From: Bradyrhizobium sp. CCGE-LA001
GTDB lineage: Bacteria > Pseudomonadota > Alphaproteobacteria > Rhizobiales > Xanthobacteraceae
Reading direction: 5' to 3'
Length of the DNA: 64,000 nucleotides
NCBI RefSeq assembly: GCF_000296215.2
Contig: NZ_CP013949.1
Location: forward strand, 2,907,501-2,971,500
The notes beneath the pieces are model-generated. The model saw only the letters and a program-made list of their open reading frames with translations, did not search any database and was not told the origin of the DNA. A program made the translations under genes and the position numbers. Positions within the stretch are counted from its first letter, which is position 1; the number at the start of each line of letters is the position of its first letter. Of this stretch, positions 16,600 through 24,468 are shown piece by piece.

Positions 16600-19500
16600 C
16601 TACGCCTGCTTATGCCGAGATCGGCATCACCACCAATTTCTCCTTCCTGCGCGGCGGTTCGGATCCGCGCGCCTATGTTCATCAGGCCAGCATCCTCGGC
16701 ATTCCCGTGATTGGTATCGCCGATCACAACACGCTGGCCGGCGTGGTGCGGGCCTACAAGGAGCTCGACAATGACAAGGTGCTGCACAAGCCGAAACTCT
16801 TGATCGGCGCTCGCATCGTCTTCATCGACGGCACGCCTGATATCCTGGTCTATCCGCGCGACCGTGCGGCCTATGGCCGGCTGTGCCAGCTCCTCACCAA
16901 GGGCAAGCGTGGCGACGACATCACGCGGATCGAGAAAGGCGAGTGCCGTCTCACCTTTGCCGATCTGCTGGAATTTGCGGAAGGACAGCTCCTGGTCCTG
17001 ACGCTGCCGCATCGCTTCGACCCCGCCCAAGCGCTGGATGTTCTCGCAAAGCTCAGGGGCAGCCGCGCCGCGGGTGTGTGGTTGGCGGCGAGCCTGGTCT
17101 ATCGCGGCGACGACCGGCGCCGTCTGGCGCGACTCGATGACCTCGCGATGCAGGCAAAGGTCCCGCTGCTTGCGACCAACGAGGTGCTCTATCACGATCC
17201 CGCACGCCGTCCTCTTCAGGACGTGCTGACCTGCATCCGGGAAAAGACCACGATCGAGGCCATCGGGCGTAAGCTCGAAGCCAATGCGGAGCGCTTCCTG
17301 AAGACGCCGCAGGAAATGACCCGGCTGTTCCGCGATTTCCCTGAGGCAGTCACGGAGACCATGCGCTTTGCGGACAAGATCAATTTCTCGCTCGACCAGC
17401 TCAAATACCAATATCCCGACGAGCCGGTGCCGCCGGGCAAGACCGCGCAAGGGCATCTGGAGGATCTGACCTGGGCGGGCGTCGACAAATATTTCGGCGG
17501 CATCGACAAGATCGACGCAAAGCTGCGCGCGACGCTGAAGAAAGAACTCGCGCTGATCGCCGAGCTGAAATACGCGCATTACTTCCTCACCGTACACGAC
17601 ATCGTCCAATACGCACGCAGCCAGAACATCCTGTGCCAGGGGCGGGGATCGGCGGCGAACTCGGCGGTGTGCTATGTGCTCGGCGTCACCTCGGTCGATC
17701 CGACCAAGGTCGATCTGCTGTTCGAGCGCTTCATCTCCAAGGAGCGGCTAGAACCGCCCGACATCGACGTCGATTTCGAGCATTCGCGGCGCGAGGAGGT
17801 GATGCAATATGTCTATCGCCGCTACGGCCGCCACCGCGCCGCGATCATCGCTACCGTCATCCATTACCGTCCGCGCAGCGCCATCCGTGACGTCGGCAAG
17901 GCGCTGGGCCTGACCGAGGACGTCACCGCTGCGCTTGCCGACACCGTCTGGGGAAGCTGGGGCAAGGGCCTCAACGACATGCAGGTCAGGCAGGCCGGGC
18001 TCGATCCCAAAAATCCCATGATCAATCTCGCGGTCGAGCTTGCGACCGAGCTGATCGAATTCCCGCGTCATCTCTCCCAGCATGTCGGCGGGTATGTGCT
18101 GACGCAGGACCGGCTCGACACCTATGTGCCGATCGGCAACGCCGCGATGGACGACCGCACCTTCATCGAATGGGACAAGGACGACGTCGATGCGCTGAGC
18201 ATGATGAAGGTCGACGTGCTCGCTTTGGGCATGCTGACCTGCATCAGGAAATGTTTTGATCTGATCGATGAGCACAAAGGTGAGCGTTTTGTGCTTGCGA
18301 ACGTCCCGCAAGACGATCCCAAGGTCTACGACATGCTGTGTGCCGGGGAGTCGCTCGGCGTATTCCAAGTCGAAAGCCGCGCGCAAATGAACATGTTGCC
18401 ACGCCTGAAACCGCGGACGTTCTACGATCTCGTCATCGAAGTCGCGATCGTGCGCCCGGGTCCGATCCAGGGCGACATGGTGCATCCGTATTTGCGACGG
18501 CGGAACGGGCTGGAAAAAGTGAGCTACCCGTCTCCGTCGCCGGACCACGGCGACAAGGACGAGCTTTACAATGTGCTGCACAAGACATTGGGCGTGCCTC
18601 TGTTCCAGGAGCAGGCGATGCGGATCGCGATCGAGGCCGCGCACTTCACTTCCGAGGAGGCCAACGGCCTGCGCCGCTCGATGGCAACTTTCCGTAATGT
18701 CGGCACCATCGGCCAATACGAGGAGAAGCTGATCGGCAACATGGTCGCGCGCGGCTACGATGCCAATTTTGCCAGAAGCTGTTTTGATCAGATCAAAGGC
18801 TTTGGCTCCTATGGTTTTCCTGAGAGCCATGCGGCGAGCTTTGCGCAGCTCGTCTACATCTCCTCATGGTTGAAGCATTACCACCCCGACGCCTTCTGCT
18901 GCGGCCTGCTGAACTCGCAGCCGATGGGCTTTTACGCACCCGCGCAAATCGTTGGCGACGCCCGCAAGAACGGCGTTGAGGTGCGCGACATCGATGTGTC
19001 CTACAGCTTTGCGCAGAACACGCTGGAGGAGGGAAACGGCAAATATTGCGCCGTCCGTCTTGGCTTCCGCCAGATCGACGGTTTTCACTGGCTCGATGAG
19101 GATGAGGAGCGGCTGAAACGCTCCCAGCTGTCATTCCGGGGCGGCGCGTCAGCGTCGAGCCCGGAATCCATAACCCCGATCGGGAATATGGATTCTAAGG
19201 TGCGCAATTGCGCACCAGAGCTCGCGCCAAGAGGCGCGCCCCGGAATGACAACGTGGAGAGAGTGCTCGACTGGGCCGACCGCATCGTCGCGGCCCGCAA
19301 CCGCCGTCCCTTCACTTCGCTCGAAGATTTTGCCCGCGACACCGGCCTGCCCAAGCGCGCGCTGATCCTGCTGGCGGATGCCGACGCGTTCCGCTCGCTC
19401 GGGCTCGACCGCCGCGAGGCACTGTGGCAGGTGCGGCGGCTGCCCGACGACGTGCCGCTGCCGCTGTTCGAGGCGGCGACCGCGCGCGAGCAGCCGGACG

Positions 19501-20081
19501 AAGGCGCCAAACCATTGCCGGTGATGCCGCGCGCCGAGCAGGTCGTCGCCGACTACCAGACCATCCGCCTGTCGCTGAAGGGACATCCGATGGAGTTCTT
19601 GCGCGAGATGTTCTCGCGCGAGCGCGTCGTCGCCTGCAAGAATGTCAGCCATGAGAACGAGCGGCGCCGCGTCCGCTGCGCCGGTGTGGTCCTGGTGCGG
19701 CAGCGGCCCGGCAGCGCCAGCGGCGTCGTGTTCATGACGTTGGAGGACGAGACCGGCATCGCCAATGTCGTGGTCTGGCCCAAGATCATGGAGCAGTACC
19801 GGAAAGAAGTGATGGGCGCGCGCCTCATCCTGGTCGAAGGCTACATCCAGAGCAGCCCCGAAAAGGTGACACATCTGATCGCCCAGCGCATGGTCGACCG
19901 CTCGCATGATTTGGTCGGCCTCGCAGGCGATGCCTTAAGCCGCAAGCATCCGGTGCCGGCCGGCGCCACGGTGGTCGAGCCGCTCAACGAAGACCCCCGC
20001 GCCCTCGCGGACATGCCGGCGCAGAAAGTCCGTCATCCCCGCAACGTCCGCATCCTGCCGCCGTCGCGGGATTTTCATTGA
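16596..20081 (+). CDS. dnaE2: Error-prone DNA polymerase III alpha subunit DnaE2
   Basis: This 1161-residue C-family polymerase does the synthesis step of SOS translesion mutagenesis with ImuA and ImuB. It has an N-terminal PHP domain (YAEIGITTNFSFLRGGSDP, GIADHNTLAG), the palm with catalytic aspartates in PPDIDVDFEH, the helical fingers, HhH-like segments and a C-terminal OB-fold (GVVLVRQRPGSASGVVFMTLEDETG). The ATG overlaps the imuB stop. Residues about 845-885 (SFRGGASASSPE... to APRNDN) are encoded by a complete 121-bp palindromic repeat (19130-19250) and fall between the fingers and the RIVAARNRRPF segment. The frame stays open, so the gene is probably functional. Confidence 0.94.
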   Translation: MTTPAYAEIGITTNFSFLRGGSDPRAYVHQASILGIPVIGIADHNTLAGVVRAYKELDNDKVLHKPKLLIGARIVFIDGTPDILVYPRDRAAYGRLCQLLTKGKRGDDITRIEKGECRLTFADLLEFAEGQLLVLTLPHRFDPAQALDVLAKLRGSRAAGVWLAASLVYRGDDRRRLARLDDLAMQAKVPLLATNEVLYHDPARRPLQDVLTCIREKTTIEAIGRKLEANAERFLKTPQEMTRLFRDFPEAVTETMRFADKINFSLDQLKYQYPDEPVPPGKTAQGHLEDLTWAGVDKYFGGIDKIDAKLRATLKKELALIAELKYAHYFLTVHDIVQYARSQNILCQGRGSAANSAVCYVLGVTSVDPTKVDLLFERFISKERLEPPDIDVDFEHSRREEVMQYVYRRYGRHRAAIIATVIHYRPRSAIRDVGKALGLTEDVTAALADTVWGSWGKGLNDMQVRQAGLDPKNPMINLAVELATELIEFPRHLSQHVGGYVLTQDRLDTYVPIGNAAMDDRTFIEWDKDDVDALSMMKVDVLALGMLTCIRKCFDLIDEHKGERFVLANVPQDDPKVYDMLCAGESLGVFQVESRAQMNMLPRLKPRTFYDLVIEVAIVRPGPIQGDMVHPYLRRRNGLEKVSYPSPSPDHGDKDELYNVLHKTLGVPLFQEQAMRIAIEAAHFTSEEANGLRRSMATFRNVGTIGQYEEKLIGNMVARGYDANFARSCFDQIKGFGSYGFPESHAASFAQLVYISSWLKHYHPDAFCCGLLNSQPMGFYAPAQIVGDARKNGVEVRDIDVSYSFAQNTLEEGNGKYCAVRLGFRQIDGFHWLDEDEERLKRSQLSFRGGASASSPESITPIGNMDSKVRNCAPELAPRGAPRNDNVERVLDWADRIVAARNRRPFTSLEDFARDTGLPKRALILLADADAFRSLGLDRREALWQVRRLPDDVPLPLFEAATAREQPDEGAKPLPVMPRAEQVVADYQTIRLSLKGHPMEFLREMFSRERVVACKNVSHENERRRVRCAGVVLVRQRPGSASGVVFMTLEDETGIANVVVWPKIMEQYRKEVMGARLILVEGYIQSSPEKVTHLIAQRMVDRSHDLVGLAGDALSRKHPVPAGATVVEPLNEDPRALADMPAQKVRHPRNVRILPPSRDFH
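19130..19250. repeat. Palindromic repeat element inserted in frame in dnaE2
   Basis: The 121-bp element has perfect 14-bp terminal inverted repeats (GTCATTCCGGGGCG at 19130-19143, CGCCCCGGAATGAC at 19237-19250). Two hairpins are nested inside: GAATCCATA/TATGGATTC (19164-19172, 19187-19195) and the perfect 16-bp palindrome GTGCGCAATTGCGCAC (19200-19215). This architecture is that of an intergenic palindromic unit, yet here it lies wholly inside a coding region and adds about 40 residues. Confidence 0.85.
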
Positions 20082-20141
20082 GTGAGTAGCGGAGCGCCGC
20101 AGCGAATTTGTTTGCAACGACGGCGCGCCTCATTCTCGGTC

Positions 20142-20226
20142 GTCATGCCCGGGGCTTGACCCGGGCATCCACGTCTTTCAGCGAGCTAGGCAGCGCGTGG
20201 ATGGCCGGGTCAAGCCCGGCCATGAC
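20142..20226. repeat. Palindromic intergenic repeat
   Basis: The 85-bp element runs from GTCATGCCC to GGCCATGAC. Its arms, GGGCTTGACCCGGGCATCCACG and the matching GTGGATGGCCGGGTCAAGCCC, fold on each other. It lies after dnaE2 and before the convergent SDR gene. A half copy lies at 8400-8418. Confidence 0.8.
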
Positions 20227-20256
20227 GGAGGAGAGAGCTCGGCAAGCCAGCTTCCC

Positions 20257-21027
20257 TCAAAAATTCACCCGGTTCGAGATCGCGCCATCCACGACGAGAT
20301 TGGACCCGGTCGTGAATCCCGACACCGGGCTCGCCAGGAACACGGCCGCGCTCGCGATTTCCTGCGGCGTCGCCATGCGGCCGGTCGGGTTGCGGCTCAT
20401 CGCGTCCTTGTAACGATCCGGCATGTTCTTCTCGATCATCTCCCAGACGCCGCCCTTGAAATAGACGGTACCGGGCGAGACCACGTTGACGCGGATTTTC
20501 TTCTTCGCATATTGCCGCGCAAGCCCCTTGGCCATGTGAATCAGCGCAGCCTTGATCGGACCGTAGGAGCTGGCGGTGTCCGCCTGCGCTGCCGAGATCG
20601 ACGAGATGATCACGACGGCGGCGTCGCCGCTTCTGGCGCCGCTTGCTTCGAGGAACGGCCGGGCAGCCTCGAACGCATGCACCGCGCCGAGCACGTCGAG
20701 CCGAAAATTCTGCTCCCACGATGCAGGGTCGCCGCCCTGCGCCATCGCGCCGGCATTGGAGAACAACAGGTCGAGGCCGCCGAGCTCCTTTGCCGCGCCT
20801 TCGATCCAGCTTTTAAGCGCCGCGCCATCGGTGACGTCGACCGTGCCGCCGGTGGCGTTGACACCGCTCGCCTTCAATTCAGCCACGGTCGCCGCAACCT
20901 GATCGGCGTTGCGCGCGCACACCGCGACATTGGCGCCTTCGCCGGCCAGCGTCGCCGCGATCGCCCGCCCGATGCCGCGCGTGCCGCCGAGCACGATGGC
21001 GTTCTTTTCTTTGAGGCCGAGATCCAT
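20257..21027 (-). CDS. SDR family NAD(P)-dependent oxidoreductase
   Basis: This 256-residue classical short-chain dehydrogenase/reductase has the cofactor motif GGTRGIGRAIA (TGxxxGIG type), NAG in LLFSNAGAMAQG, the catalytic Ser in IIISSISAAQ and YxxxK in SSYGPIKAALIHMAKG. The C-terminal segment SNLVVDGAISNRVNF is the usual SDR end. The substrate cannot be read. It stands alone between two palindromic repeats, convergent with dnaE2. Confidence 0.9.
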   Translation of the reverse strand: MDLGLKEKNAIVLGGTRGIGRAIAATLAGEGANVAVCARNADQVAATVAELKASGVNATGGTVDVTDGAALKSWIEGAAKELGGLDLLFSNAGAMAQGGDPASWEQNFRLDVLGAVHAFEAARPFLEASGARSGDAAVVIISSISAAQADTASSYGPIKAALIHMAKGLARQYAKKKIRVNVVSPGTVYFKGGVWEMIEKNMPDRYKDAMSRNPTGRMATPQEIASAAVFLASPVSGFTTGSNLVVDGAISNRVNF

Positions 21028-21098
21028 TGTCTGGTTTTCCTTATTGTGGTCGTGTGCGAGTGTATCCCCTTCAGGATAAACACAGAAGCCTCCTCATC

Positions 21099-21218
21099 GT
21101 CATTGCGAGCCAACGGGTCCGCGCGAAGCGCGGCCCGATGACAGGCTCCGCGAAGCAACCCAGAAATGCATCCGCGGAAGCAGTCTGGATTGCTTCGTCG
21201 CAAGGGCTCCGCAATGAC
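21099..21218. repeat. Palindromic intergenic repeat (GTCATTGC...GCAATGAC family)
   Basis: The 120-bp element has terminal inverted repeats GTCATTGC (21099-21106) and GCAATGAC (21211-21218). Its inner part, with ATCCGCGGAAGCAGTCTGGATTGCTTCGTCGCAAG-like text, is closely shared with the element at 60588-60670. Two related copies 39 kb apart show a dispersed family. Confidence 0.8.
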
Positions 21219-21241
21219 GTCGAGAGAGAGGCACGCAATCC

Positions 21242-21529
21242 TCACTCCGGTGCCGCCCCCACCGGCGGGCCGCCGGGCGGGCGGTGCAGGTAGGTCAGTG
21301 AGACGTAGGCGCCGGCCCAGGAGCCGATCGCCGCGAAAGCGACATAGAAGGGATTATCGGTGTAGCTGATCACCGCATAGGAGGACAGCATGTACCAGAC
21401 CGCGCTCCAGTTCGCCGCCGGGATGCGCTTGCGCGCAATCACGGCCGAGGTGAACATGACATAGACCGCGTCGGTAGCCGCCGTTGCGATGAACACGGCG
21501 CCCGCGGTGAGGGGATCGATGGCGGCCAT
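21242..21529 (-). CDS. Small membrane protein of unknown function
   Basis: This 95-residue protein has about three hydrophobic segments (residues about 8-28, 43-62 and 64-82). Its C-terminus is short and proline-rich. AAAGGA lies about seven bases before the ATG, which supports a real gene. I do not recognise a named domain. It diverges from the CoA-transferase gene and has a repeat element behind its 3' end. Confidence 0.7.
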   Translation of the reverse strand: MAAIDPLTAGAVFIATAATDAVYVMFTSAVIARKRIPAANWSAVWYMLSSYAVISYTDNPFYVAFAAIGSWAGAYVSLTYLHRPPGGPPVGAAPE

Positions 21530-21636
21530 TGCAATCCTTTCTGTGATCGTGGGAAGGTGAAAATTAGATCATGATCCGGAAGAGTCTGCAGTGGTTTTCC
21601 GAGTACCATGCGCATCCGAGCGGGAGAGAAGCGGTC

Positions 21637-23049
21637 ATGCAAAGCCCGGCGGACATTCTCAAGGACATCTGGACCTCCGTCGGCGGGGATCCGGCTGCAC
21701 TCGACCGCGTGCGGCTGACGGGCGAGGAGCCGCAGATCCCGTCCTCGTTTCGCGTAGCGGTCGCCGGGCAGACCACGATCGCCGCCGCAGGCCTTGCTGC
21801 CGCCGAAATCTGGCGGCTGCGCAGCGGTGAGGTGCAGGGCGTCTCCGTCGACATCCGCCATGCCGTCGCCGAATGCCGTTCGGAGCGATACCTCCGCCTC
21901 GACGACAAGCCGCCGCCGCCGGCCTGGGATGCCATCGCCGGCGTCTACAGGACGGGCGATGGCCGCTTCGTGCGCTGCCACACCAATTTTCCGCATCATC
22001 GCGACGCCGTCTGCGGGGTGCTCGGCTGCGAGCCGGAGCGCGAGAAGGTGCAGGCGGCGCTGACGCGATGGAAGGGCGAGGATTTCGAGACTGCGGCTTA
22101 CGCCGCGGGCGGCGTCGTTGCTTTGATGCGCTCTTACGACGAATGGTCTGCATCGCCGCAAGCGCGTGCGCTCGCGCAATTGCCGCTGATCTCGATCGAG
22201 AAGATCGGCGAGGCCGCGCCAAAACCGTGGCCGCAAAGATCATCGAACAACGACCGCCCGCTCGCAGGCCTGCGCGTGCTCGATCTCTCCCGCGTCATCG
22301 CCGGTCCCGTCGCGGGCCGAACGCTCGCCGCGCACGGCGCAGACGTGCTGCTGGTATCAGGCCCCGAGTTGCCCGCGATTGACTGGCTCACCATCGACAC
22401 TGGGCGCGGCAAGCTCACGACCTTCATCGAGCTCAAGAGCGAGGCGGGCAGGGCGCAGCTACGTGCGTTATTGCAGGACGCCGACATCTTCTCGCAAGGC
22501 TATCGCCCGCGCGCACTTGCGGCTCTCGGCTTCGCGCCGGAAGACGCCGCCGAAATCAATCCGGGCATCGTCTGTGTAACGCTGTCAGCCTACGGCCATG
22601 CCGGCCCCTGGGCGGAGCGGCGCGGCTTCGACTCGCTGGTGCAGACCACCACCGGCTTCAACGATGCGGAAGGGAGGGCCGCCGGCATCGACGGCCCCAA
22701 GGAATTGCCGGCGCAGATCCTCGACCACGCCACCGGATATCTGATGGCGTTCGGCGCCATGATGGCCAAAGCGCGCCAGGCGCGCGAAGGTGGCAGCTGG
22801 CACGTGCGCGTATCGCTGGCGCAGACGGGACGATGGCTGTGGGATCTCGGTCGGCTCGGCGGCGGGTTGATCACCCCGGATCTTACGGGCGAGGCTGTAC
22901 ATACTGCGTTCATCGAACGCATGTCATCTGGCTTCGGTATGTTGAAGGCAGTGCGCCATTCGGCGCTGCTGTCGAAAACGCCGGCGCAATGGAGCCGTCC
23001 GGCAATGCCGCTCGGCAGTCATCCGGCACGGTGGCCGGAGCGAAGCTGA
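21637..23049 (+). CDS. CaiB/BaiF family (class III) CoA-transferase, rearranged domain order
   Basis: This 470-residue protein is related to class III CoA-transferases, which move CoA between acids through an aspartyl-CoA thioester. The typical CaiB N-terminus (RPLAGLRVLDLSRVIAGPVAGRTLAAHGADV) appears only at about residue 208. A likely catalytic Asp follows in AQILDHATGYLMAF. Before it lies a segment (GVYRTGDGRFVRCHTNFPHHRDAV) resembling the middle and C-terminal part of ordinary CaiB proteins. The order is therefore permuted or a fusion of two partial copies. The ATG at 21637 is preferred because GGGAGAGAAG precedes it; an upstream ATG at 21571 lacks one. The substrate is unknown. Confidence 0.82.
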   Translation: MQSPADILKDIWTSVGGDPAALDRVRLTGEEPQIPSSFRVAVAGQTTIAAAGLAAAEIWRLRSGEVQGVSVDIRHAVAECRSERYLRLDDKPPPPAWDAIAGVYRTGDGRFVRCHTNFPHHRDAVCGVLGCEPEREKVQAALTRWKGEDFETAAYAAGGVVALMRSYDEWSASPQARALAQLPLISIEKIGEAAPKPWPQRSSNNDRPLAGLRVLDLSRVIAGPVAGRTLAAHGADVLLVSGPELPAIDWLTIDTGRGKLTTFIELKSEAGRAQLRALLQDADIFSQGYRPRALAALGFAPEDAAEINPGIVCVTLSAYGHAGPWAERRGFDSLVQTTTGFNDAEGRAAGIDGPKELPAQILDHATGYLMAFGAMMAKARQAREGGSWHVRVSLAQTGRWLWDLGRLGGGLITPDLTGEAVHTAFIERMSSGFGMLKAVRHSALLSKTPAQWSRPAMPLGSHPARWPERS

Positions 23050-23195
23050 CACGAAGCTGACAAGTCGGAAACTTTTAACGTCAACCGCGAGGCGTCCTGC
23101 GTTTTTTAGGTTGTTTGAAATCAGAATTCAGCACTATTAGCGCGACCGATGCGGGCAATCATTTGCCGAGATCGTCGCAGAAGCGACCGGGCCCA

Positions 23196-24440
23196 ATGGT
23201 AGTTGAGAATACCAAGCGATCGCAGGTGTTTACAAAACGACGGATGATCGCTTCCGTAGTTTTACTGGCTGTTGCCGGTGCCGCCGCCTACGGCTTTCCG
23301 TATTCGGGAGCCAAGCCAAAGAAGCATTCCGAGATTTCGAGTCAGTCGCGGAAGAATGCGCAGACCTTCACGCCGACGCCGTCGGAATGGGCGACGCTGA
23401 CGATCGAGCCGGTCAAGGCCAAGAGCTTCCGGGCCGAATATGTCACCGAAGGCAAGGTCGCGGTCGACGAAGACCGCTCCACGCCGGTGTTCTCGCCCTA
23501 TGCAGGCCGAGTCACCAAGCTGCTCGCCAAGCCGGGCGAGATGTTGAAGCAAGGCCAACCGCTGTTCACGATCGAAGCCGCCGACACGGTCCAGGCCCAG
23601 AACGATTTCATCGCCGCGATGACCTCGCAGAACAAGGCAAGGTCGGCGCTCGAGCTTTCCGACATCCAGTTCAAGCGCGCCAAGGACCTCTATGAGGGCC
23701 ATGCCATTCCGCTGAAGGACTATCAGCAGGCGGAAGCAACCCAGGTCCAGGCACGGAACGACATGCGCTCCTCGGGAACGGCGCTCGAGGCTGCGCGCAA
23801 CAAGCTGCGCATCCTCGGCTTCACCGACGAGACCATCTCTGCGTTTCAGGAGAAGGGCGTCATCAATCCGGAGATCACGATCTACTCGCCGATCTCGGGC
23901 ACCGTCGTGCAGCGCAAGATTGGCCCCGGCCAGTATGTCAGCTCCGGCGCCAGCGATCCGGTCTTCGTGATCGGCGACCTCTCCACGGTCTGGCTCACCG
24001 CGTTCGTGCGCGAGAGCGATGCGGCAGCGATCTGCATTGGCCAGGACATCAGCGTCAACGTGATGGCGCTGCCCGGCCGGCCGCTGACCGCCAGGATCAA
24101 CTATGTCGCCGCTGCGATCGATCCCAGCACCCGCCGCCTGCTGGTCCGGGCCACCATCGACAACAAGGAAGGCCTGCTCAAGCCGGAGATGTTCGCCAAC
24201 GTCACGATCTATTCGGCCGGCGACCGTGCCGCGCCGGCGGTGCCGAAACAGGCTTTGATCTATGAAGCCGACAAGGTCCGCATCTGGGTCGCGCGGGACG
24301 ACAAATCTGTCGAGCTGCGTCAGATCAAGACCGGCCTCATCAACGGCAACCTCGTCGAGGTCACCAGCAATCTGAATCCCGGCGAGCAGATCGTCACCAA
24401 AGGCAGCCTGTTCATCGACCGCGCGGCATCCGGCAGCTGA
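23196..24440 (+). CDS. RND efflux periplasmic adaptor (CusB/HlyD-like)
   Basis: This membrane-fusion protein of about 414 residues has an N-terminal membrane anchor (MIASVVLLAVAGAAAYGF). A lipoyl/barrel-sandwich half (FSPYAGRVTKLLAKPGEMLKQG) is followed by a helical hairpin and the returning half (IYSPISGTVVQRKIGPGQYV), then beta-barrel and membrane-proximal domains. It links the RND pump encoded 28 bp downstream to an outer-membrane channel. No N-terminal heavy-metal-binding domain is seen. The start is unsure: ATG at 23196 or TTG at 23115, the latter behind a weak AGG. Confidence 0.88.
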   Translation: MVVENTKRSQVFTKRRMIASVVLLAVAGAAAYGFPYSGAKPKKHSEISSQSRKNAQTFTPTPSEWATLTIEPVKAKSFRAEYVTEGKVAVDEDRSTPVFSPYAGRVTKLLAKPGEMLKQGQPLFTIEAADTVQAQNDFIAAMTSQNKARSALELSDIQFKRAKDLYEGHAIPLKDYQQAEATQVQARNDMRSSGTALEAARNKLRILGFTDETISAFQEKGVINPEITIYSPISGTVVQRKIGPGQYVSSGASDPVFVIGDLSTVWLTAFVRESDAAAICIGQDISVNVMALPGRPLTARINYVAAAIDPSTRRLLVRATIDNKEGLLKPEMFANVTIYSAGDRAAPAVPKQALIYEADKVRIWVARDDKSVELRQIKTGLINGNLVEVTSNLNPGEQIVTKGSLFIDRAASGS

Positions 24441-24468
24441 TCGACGACCCAAGAAATTGAAGACCTGA

